A model generated the notes under the pieces. It ran no database searches and was not told where the DNA came from. It saw nothing but the letters and a program-made list of their open reading frames with translations. Positions 55,183 to 64,000 of a stretch of 64,000 nt of DNA are shown one piece after another. Numbering within the stretch: position 1 is the stretch's first letter; each line of letters opens with the position of its first letter. A program made the position numbers and the translations under genes. The stretch is from Karstenula rhodostoma CBS 690.94 (Eukaryota > Ascomycota > Dothideomycetes > Pleosporales > Didymosphaeriaceae). The stretch is taken from assembly GCA_010093485.1 (NCBI GenBank), contig MU001501.1, positions 1,865,312 through 1,929,311 of the forward strand, in the 5' to 3' direction.

Positions 55183-55463
55183 ATTCTAAAATAAAAGAAA
55201 ATTACTTTAGACTATTTTATTTCTATTTATATAAAATCTAAATAGACTATATAATCTAATAGAATTTAATACTATTTAGTAGTATTTTTTAATAACTACT
55301 ATAACTTAGGTTAAATTTATAGGGTATTTAGTAGAGTAATTCTAAAGTAAAAGAAAATTACTTTAGACTATTTTACTCCTATTTACACGAAATCTAAGTA
55401 GGCTATATAATCTAATAGTATATAATACTATTTAAAAGTATTTCTTAATAACTTTTATAAACT
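55183..55463. repeat. Tandem pair, period 156
   Basis: Copies from 55183 and 55339 share AAAGAAAATTACTTTAGACT and AGTATTT..TTAATAAC. The second copy keeps more C and G (TTTACACGAAATC), so the copies were mutated to different extents. Confidence 0.85.
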
Positions 55464-55905
55464 AGATTAAAAAATATTATACTACTATTAGTTTTAATTA
55501 AAAGTACTTTAGAGAAAATAAATAAATTCTAGTTAATATAATCTAGATTATTAAGCTTATTACTAAGGTTCCTATTATAATCTAATTAAAATAATTAGAT
55601 TATATATATAGTATATTATACTACTAGAATAGTTAAACTATATTTTCTAATATATCTCTACTAATTAAGTAATATCCTAGACCTTTAATAGTATAATAGT
55701 TATTTAAGAGAAAGATAAATAACCTACTATATTTAAATATATATTTAAATTTAGTATTACTAAATTAGTATACTTACTAGATTTATCTAAAAAATAAAAT
55801 ATTAAGTTTATAATCTAATTTATAAATTATCTATATTTACTCTAGTTTATACCTATAATAATACTATTATATTATCTCCCTTATTAATATTATTATTTCT
55901 ATATT

Positions 55906-55932
55906 TTATTATTATTATTATTATTATTATTA
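55906..55932. repeat. TTA microsatellite
   Basis: Nine perfect TTA units inside the AT-rich island. Confidence 0.95.
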
Positions 55933-58900
55933 TACTATTTATCTATAAACCCTATATTATATTCTTTTAAATCTACTTTTATATTCTAACTATATACTAT
56001 TTTACTACTATTTTTCTAGCTACTATATATAGTTAGTATCTATACTTATAAAATTAGTAGAAAAATTTATAAAAAAAAGTTAATAGGGTTTATTTTATTT
56101 CTATCTCTAAGCTCTAATAAGAATATAAAACTAGAAGATATTTATATTTATTTTATATATACTAGAAATAATATTTTTATTCTTTATAATAATACTATAA
56201 TATCTCTATTATAATCCCTTATAAGCTTAGCCTATTAACTAATTAACTTCTATATTAATTACTTCTTAATCTACTTATTAGATATATATTCCCTAGATAT
56301 TAAAATAAAAATACTAACTAAACTAAATATTATTTTAATTATATTCTACTTTACTTTTTAGTTTAATATATTTCTAAATATTCTTTATATATCCTTATTA
56401 TAACTTTTATTAGATATCCTTTTAAGGTTTTTAGTAAAGATAATTTTAAATAGTACCTTTTTTATAATATTTCTATAGTTCCTTTTATATACTCTAGTCT
56501 CTTACTTCTAACTATAAAATCTTTTTATTAATCTAATAAAGTACTTATATAACTAATCTAGTATCTACTATTAGTATATAAATTTAGTAATACTATTTAT
56601 TTATATTTTCTATATATTAAAAAACTAAAATTAAAAATTAAATATCTTATTATTTAATAGAATATTCTACTATTACTTTTTATTAATACTATTTATTAGA
56701 GTACTAGGGGATATATTCTAGTAGTAGGATAAAGCTAATATAGAATTTAATACTCTACTTTAAAATAAAATATCCTTATTTACTAGAATTTTAAATAACT
56801 TTCTTTTATAGTAATATTATCGCGCCTATATAAGTCTAATTATTTACTAATTATAGAAGGTATCTATAGATCTAATTACTATATCTTTACTAATAAACTT
56901 AATAACTATATTAATTCTAATACTAGACTATTTATAGTAATAGGATTTATACTAATATTTTTTATTTAATTTACTATTAGATACCTCTATATACTTCTAG
57001 TTCTATAAATTTATAATAGTATTAATTAGACTATAATTTAAATTATTAACTAGTGCCTTATTTATAACTAGTATATCCTTTTTAGTAGTATACTTCCTCT
57101 TTCTCTATAGTATTATAGAGTATCCCTTAATTATCTTAAATTATTATTCTTATTATTATTAGCTAAGCTTATCTCCTTTCTATTCCCTCTTTTTTTTAAA
57201 TTATTTATTACTATTATTTTTTTATATCTATTTATCTTCTAGTCTAGTTATATCTTTATTCTATTAATCTAGATTTTAATATATTATATTAACTATTTTC
57301 TTTATTTTAGTTTTAGAAATATTAGTAATTATCTAATATAGTATATTTTTTAATATTTATATAACTAATATACTTATCTAGCTAAAGCTATCCTTTTCTA
57401 TAATATATATATATAAATATATATTCTAGATTTTATTATATATTACTAGTATAATATTATATTTATTACTTAACTCCCTATTTATTACCTCTACTAGCTA
57501 TAGCTATAAGAGGCTAGTAAGGGTATAAAGAGAAACTATAATAATAGTTAAATTTAAAAAATAGTTATAGTTATAGTTAGGAGTATAAAAAAAAAGGTAG
57601 TAAAAAAAAAAGAATATAAGCTTCTAAAGGAAAGAAAAAACTAGCCCCTAAACTATATAAAATTACTAAGTTAATTTTAATTCTATAGTTAAATCTAAAT
57701 CTTCCTTAATATAACTACCCCTCTAATCTAACTATAATTTCTAGAATATTTTCTATTAATTTTAGAATTTTTATTAATTTTTATCTTTCTCTATTATTAT
57801 AAGTATTAACTATTCTATATTATATAAAACCTTATTTATATTAATATAAAATATAGTTTTATTATTTATATATACTATTACTATTATATCCTTCTATTAG
57901 ATATTAAATTATATTTTAGATTTAAAATCTATAAGAATATATCTATTTAGTAATATAAAGAGGTATAGAAACTTATAAATAATAAATATATATAGCTCTA
58001 TTTATTATAGAATAATATAATTTAGTTAATTATTTTATTTACTACTTTTCCTATAGCTATTAGTAATATAGTATTATTAATACTAAGTCTTAAGTATAAT
58101 ACCTATAGAATAATATTTAGGGGGGAGATAATAAATATAATTAAAAATATAAAAAACTACCTCTATATAATATATAGGGTTAGAAGTTATAACTTTAATA
58201 TAAATATTTATACTACTACTATTAATATATAAATAATCTATTATTAGGCTATATTTTTATAATATCTCTAACTAAATAGATAAGGATTATAATATTTTAA
58301 AGTATAATACCCTATACTTTAATTCTATATATCTCCCTTAGTAATATATATTAAAAATAAAGAGGAAGGCTAGTTTATAAAAATAGATATAGAGATAAAT
58401 ATAGAGAAGGAAAAGAAAAACTAATATATACTATATACTATAACTATTATTTACTATACTATAATAGATTAGTTTATATTATAGATTAATTAAGTATAAA
58501 AGAAACTAAATAAGAATATTATTTATTAGTATAATAAGGTATTATCTATTATTAAGTATATTATAAACCCCTTTCTTAAATATATAAAATTCTATAAAGT
58601 TATTAGTAATATAGAGTAGAATATAGTATAGAATTATATATATTTAGCTATCTAAATATATCTAAGGCTTACTCTTCTATAGAGTACTATAAAAAGTATA
58701 TTTTAGATTTAATAGAATATAGTTATATATAGTATCTCCTACTAGACCTATATATAGGTTATATAGGAATATCTAAACTATATATCTATAATACCCCTTA
58801 TATATTACTAAGACTTTTTAGACTATTATTATAATATAATATTATCTATATTTACTTTTTTTTATTAAGTATTTAAAGTAGGTCTAAACTATTTACTAAT

Positions 58901-60960
58901 ACTAAAAATATTAAAGATAATAGAAAAGGTATAAAAAGATATTTATATATATTTAATAAAAGTAAATAGCCCTATTACTATAACCTTAGCTATAACTTAT
59001 AATTACTAAACTCTAGCTCTTTTAGAATAAATATACTATAAGTTCTAGTTAATATTTATATAATAAACTACTAATAGAAATAATTTTAATCTAGTTATTA
59101 TAATAGTAATTATATTTATTACTCTAGACCTATAAAAGTTTAATTTTAAATAGATATATAACTTTATTATAGATATATCTATACTAAAGAAATACTACTA
59201 TTTTATAGTATATTAGTACTTTTAGAAAATAATTATAACGTGGCTAGAAGAGGGAGATAAAGAGAAGAAAGAAGGAGATAAAAAAAAAAAAAAGAGAAAT
59301 AAAAAAAAGGAAAAAAAAGATAAAAAGAAGAATATAAAAGCTATTATAGTAGCCCTAGCTATAGATAATAAAATAAATAATACTAGTTTAATAGTAAAAA
59401 AGACTATACTATTTAATAATACCTCTATTACTAATATAAAGATACTAGTTAATAAAGGAAATATTCTAATTATCTTATAGAACTATAGCTAAAAGGTTAA
59501 TTAGGAATTAAGGAATTTTATTTATATTTACTTTAGTACTAAATTCTATACCCCTATATTCTAGTTTATTACTATAAAATATTACCTTAGTACCTTTTAA
59601 TATAGGGATATAGTATAGAGTTTTATATAGTAAAATAATAATAATATTATTATTTATAATATTAAAATATTATTTAAAAAGTATAAGAATATAATATAGA
59701 TATTAGTTTAAAAGATAGAGATATTATTTATTAATATTATTAACTATAATAGTATTATATTCCTATTATTAATTCCCTAGAATAAGATACTATATAACTT
59801 AAGTATTTAAAATAAGAGTTACTCCCCTTTTAAGCTAAATAGCCTATTTTTTAATAAGTAGTAAAACTATATAATTAAATAGGCCTTTACTACTATTAAT
59901 ACTAGTAAAGTAAAAATAATATCTAATAATCTAAATAACTATATTAGTATAGATAAGTATAGTATAAAAATAGGTATCTTTTTAATATCTATTATTTCTT
60001 TCTCTCTTAACTTACTTATTATAGATATAAGTCTTCCTTAATACTATTTTTCTATTTATTTACTTTACTAGTAGATAGCCTATATATTTAATAGAGTTAC
60101 TAAATATTATATATAAAAACTTATTTACTAATAATATTAGTAATCTATTTTTATTTCTAGACTTTATTATAATTATACCTTACTACTATAAGGGTTATAA
60201 TAAAAATAAGACTATCTATATAATATATTATTATTTTTTATAATATATTAACTCTCTTTTTATTTAGTATATATAGCTTATTTATCTATTCTACTAGTTT
60301 ATTACTATAATTATATTTACTAATAGTCTAGTAGTATTATATTACTATTATATATATAGCTATTATTTCTAGAGTAATAAAATAGAATATAGGTAAAAGA
60401 ATAGTTAATAATTTACTATATTTTTTAACTATATAATATAATAGATTATAGGGCTAAATATTAATATATTAATACTCTAGTATCTAATAATTACCTTTTA
60501 ATATTAGTAGAATAAGGAGGTATCTCTATTCTATAGTAAAAAGATACTAATAGAAAAATAAATAAAAATAACCTAAAAAAAAAAGTATAATAAAAACTAT
60601 AAAATATAAATAAAATATATACCTACTATTATAATAGTAGTATATATTAAAGAGATATAGTATATTTTTATATAAATATTTAACTATAATTAATCTAATA
60701 TCTATATATATATCTTTTATAAATAGTATAATTACTTTAACTTTAATATAAATAACTTTAATATATAAGAAAATACTAAAGAAAAAAAGAAAAAAAGTAG
60801 TAATAGTAGTATAGACTAGCTAGTAGAATATATTACCTTATATAGCTTAGTAAATATATATAAACTATTTAGTAATAATACTTTTAAGGACTAAATACTA
60901 TAGCTAGAGAGTAAATAAATACTAGTTTTACTATTTAAAGGGATTAGTATAGTAGTCTAT

Positions 60961-61815
60961 ATTATATTTACTAGTACTAGTAAAATAAATAAATATCTAT
61001 TACTTATTATTACTCTAGAAAATAATTATAAATAAACTATAGTTATTACTCTATTTATTACTATATAGAATAATATTATAAGTAAGTATTATAAGCTAAA
61101 AATTTATATTAGTATATTTAGAATAAAATAGTTTTATAAATCTATATATATTATTATTACTATATTTAAATATATTAATATAAATATTTTTAAAAACTTT
61201 ATATACTAGTAGTATATAAATAATAAGCTAGAGTATTTAATACTAGATAAATATTACTATATTCTATTTCCTAATTACTAGTATTATAAAAATCTACTTA
61301 ACCTCTATACTCTAAACTAATTTAGTATACTAATATTTCTACTCTTAGCTACTATTCTATTTAACTAGTAAGTATAAATATATAGTATACTAGTATTTAA
61401 TAAGTATATAGAGGTTATATAGAAACCTACTATCTATCCTAATCTATTCTATTAAGCTATTAAACTAATAAAGAAATAGACTATAATATTAATAATAATA
61501 TTTTATATCTAGTATAAGCTATAGTAATACTATAAGATTATTATCTTTATTAGTAGTTATATAATCTATAAGGACCTCTATACTAATATAAGTAAATATA
61601 AAAAGTTATTTATATATTATAAAAAAATAATAATTAAAAAAAAGAAGGTAATATAGAATATATTTAATAAGTATAAGGAAGATATTATTTTTACTATAAA
61701 TATATTTACTACTAGGGCTAACCTTATTAATATAGATATAGTTATCTATTTTAGAATATTTAATAATAGTATTAACTAGAAATAAAAATCTAGATAGGTA
61801 GAATATAATAGAAAG
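60961..61815 (+). pseudogene. RecQ-type helicase relic, RIP-mutated
   Basis: Helicase motifs occur in one frame. Motif I reads FTSTSKINK (60967-60993), from FTGTGKTNK with Gly-to-Ser and Thr-to-Ile changes. Motif II reads LDKYY (61243-61257), from a D-E-C-H box, with GAA to AAA, TGT to TAT and CAC to TAC. A LLLATI stretch (motif III, TAT/SAT-like) follows about 40 codons on. Motif V/VI reads TRANLINIDIVIYF..K*KSR* (61711-61796), from TGANLVNVDTVIHFG..EQESGR. Motif I to VI spans about 270 codons, as in the RecQ core. Fungal RecQ-like genes of this kind are often the telomere-linked helicases or part of repeated elements. A lysine-rich purine tract near 59.2 kb could belong to its N-terminal region, but I could not trace the frame back that far. 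Confidence 0.75.
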
Positions 61816-64000
61816 CTAGCTATTATATATATTATATATAGTAATAATATATATATTTATATAAATAAGTTTAATAGTTATATAAAGTAAGTTATAAATA
61901 AAATAATATTTCTAAATTCTAATAAATCTATTTATATTTATATTATATTTAACTAATATTTTAATAGGTAAATAAACTATATTATATATAAATTTAAAAA
62001 GTTTCTATATAGTTTTTATACTCCTTTTATTTTAAGTATTCTATTATATAGGTTTAGAACTAATATACCTAATATATCCTTATTAGTCTAAATATTAATA
62101 CTAATTTTTCTTTTAATATATACCTTTTTATTTATATAAGTTATAACTCTTTTATAAGTTATACCCTTCTTTATATTAATACTTTTATTTACTTTTATTT
62201 TATTATTAGTATATATATATATAGTCTCTATTACTACCTCTTCTATTCTAAATAAATATAATAACCTACTTTATAGTAAATATATATAAGAATTTTTTTT
62301 TTTTCTTTTTTTTTTATATTATAGTACTACTAATATAGTAAATAGAACCTAGTTTTTCTTCTCTAGTACTTACCCCTACTAATATAAAAATAAAAGTAGT
62401 ATATATAATTTAAAAATATAAGGATATATATAATAGAGTAATCTAATATATTTATAATATAAAAAAAATACTTAAATAGATTTATTATATAGTTTATTTC
62501 TAGTATATAGATTTCTACTCTATATATTTTATAGTAGGCTAATTTTTTAATTATACTAAAGGGTTCTATAGAGGCCTACTATAGGGTAACTATATCTACT
62601 TACTATATAACTAAATAAATAATAAAGCCCTATTATATTATTATTATTTATACCTATTTTTACTATATTTATATAATTACTAGTAAGATAAAGATAGTAT
62701 ATTCTTTAATAGGTAAAATAATTATACTATATACTAATATTAATATATACTATAAAATTTCTAAATAGTACTCTAAATAGTATATAACCTTACTAAAATA
62801 TTATAACTAGAATATATATCCCTAGCTAATTATAATAAATTAAAAATAATAAATTTTATTATATACTTTTTATAATTTATATCTCTATATTTTTATAGTT
62901 ATATTAGTTAGATACTATTAGACCTATTATAGTTTTATAAAATCTACTTTTTATTAGACTTATAATAATAGCTACTAGTAGTAGAAAAGTAAAAATAGAT
63001 ATATAAATTTAAAATAAAAAGAAATAAAGACCTAACTTAACTAAAATTAAAACTAGATAGTAGTATATTTTAAATTTATAATAATACTAAAATATTTATT
63101 TATAAACCCCCTTTTATATATAGTATATATCTTTATATATACTAGTAAAAGAAAATAATTTAAACTATTAAAAATCTATTTATATAAAATACTATCTAGG
63201 TATAGAATTCTATATATAACTTTAAAACTAAGTAATATTCTATATAAAAGGCCTTTTATTAATAGGGGTATATTACCTTTACTATTAGGGTTAGTATTTC
63301 TTCTTTATTAGAGAGTAATTAATTTTTAGTAGGTAATAAATAAGGTCGTGTATATACTATTAAATATTTTAAGTACTAGAGAAAAAAGCTAATAGTAAGT
63401 TAGATTAAAGTTATAAAGAACTCTTAATACTTTAAAATTCTTAATTAAGTAGTAAATAGGGAGTATAAATAATATTTAATAGAGATAATATAAATTTTAT
63501 ATAATATAATAAAATATTTTATAGCTAAGTCTAGTAATAGTTTTATTTAAGAAATAAATAACTTTTTTTTAGGGATTTTTTTAATTAGTAGTAATAGTAG
63601 TCTATATACTTTCTATTATCTATTAAAATATTTATACTTTTACTTTATATACTAAAATTATTTATAAATTAATAGTTTTCTAGTTAGCTTATTATAATAG
63701 ATATTACTACTAGTTTAATAATATAATACTATTAATTAAAAATATAAATCCTTTCTATTTTAACTATAAGTAGAGTAAATATAATATAAAAATATACTAA
63801 GTTTTAGGGATAATAGAATTTATATTAGGTTTATAGTAATTATTTTAATAACTATAGAGTAATAAAAATATAGAAAAAAATAATATAAATTCTAGATTTA
63901 AATAACTACTTAGAATAGGTTTATAATATAGTATTCCCTTATATAATATATTATATATATATTAACTAGACTCTACTAATATAGTATATAAGCTAGTATA

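Larger units (their letters stand above)
39380..64000. repeat. AT-rich RIP-mutated repeat island
   Basis: From about 39.4 kb to the window end the sequence is dominated by A, T and TA steps. CA and TG dinucleotides are nearly absent by eye, while CTA, TAG and TAT are everywhere. No open frame of 60 codons exists in about 24.6 kb, because CAA, CAG, CGA and TGG codons have become stops. This is the product of repeat-induced point mutation of transposon DNA, as in the AT isochores of bipartite Dothideomycete genomes. Contents I could resolve are listed separately: a Helitron, an H3-like gene, a RecQ helicase, tandem repeat pairs and an assembly gap. The intervals 39.4-44.3, 47.7-50.1, 50.9-60.9 and 61.9-64.0 kb hold unassigned RIP-mutated DNA. 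The right end is not reached. Confidence 0.92.

Noticed and set aside
62290..62318. Poly-T tract as a retrotransposon tail
   Set aside because: Homopolymer runs are common throughout the island, and no reverse-transcriptase relic was recognised beside it.
39380..64000. CRISPR-like or rDNA interpretation of the repetitive AT-rich DNA
   Set aside because: Repeats are irregular long doublets in a eukaryotic RIP context and no rRNA core sequence is visible.

Overview
This is a filamentous ascomycete nuclear contig, most like a Dothideomycete by general impression; no single marker fixes the class. Genes carry short introns (46-121 nt) with GT..AG ends. The protein set is typical of these fungi: HET-domain proteins, an AflR-type zinc-cluster regulator, a class II peroxidase, secreted hydrolases and FAD/SDR oxidoreductases. 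The sequence has two compartments: about 39 kb of gene-bearing DNA of balanced composition, then about 24.6 kb of extreme AT-rich DNA with the marks of repeat-induced point mutation (RIP).

Layout of the gene-bearing part. 0-7 kb: 3' end of a class II peroxidase, a disordered protein on the minus strand, and an intact HET-domain protein. 7-15 kb: an SDR, a Zn2Cys6 regulator rebuilt across an intron through its cysteine motif, a BAHD-like acyltransferase that has lost its HxxxD motif, and a P450 pseudogene. Together these look like a decaying secondary-metabolite cluster. 15-22 kb: a cysteine-rich secreted-protein reading frame without a visible start codon, a Wss1/SPRTN-like WLM protease, a broken HET gene and a secreted astacin-type metalloprotease. 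22.7-26 kb: adenylosuccinate synthase (ADE12) and rhamnogalacturonan acetylesterase. 26-31 kb: repeat fragments, a frameshifted lysine-rich gene, a small secreted protein and an ankyrin protein. 31-38 kb: an eight-exon S28 serine peptidase, an SDR, and a five-exon berberine-bridge-type FAD oxidase interrupted by one TAA codon.

From about 39.4 kb to the end there is no open frame of 60 codons or more. The AT-rich island includes a 223-N assembly gap. Reading through the C-to-T and G-to-A changes by eye, I recognise three degraded coding relics on the plus strand. The first is a Helitron Rep-helicase (44.3-47.7 kb) whose Rep and Pif1 motifs stay in one frame for about 2.9 kb. The second is a histone H3 / CENP-A-like gene (about 50.1-50.8 kb). 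The third is a RecQ-type helicase (about 60.96-61.8 kb), of a family often linked to fungal subtelomeres. The H3-like relic inside a RIP-mutated repeat island, 2.4 kb downstream of the Helitron helicase, is the most unusual item in the window.

Exon boundaries were set by hand from GT..AG ends, frame continuity and family motifs. No searches were run.
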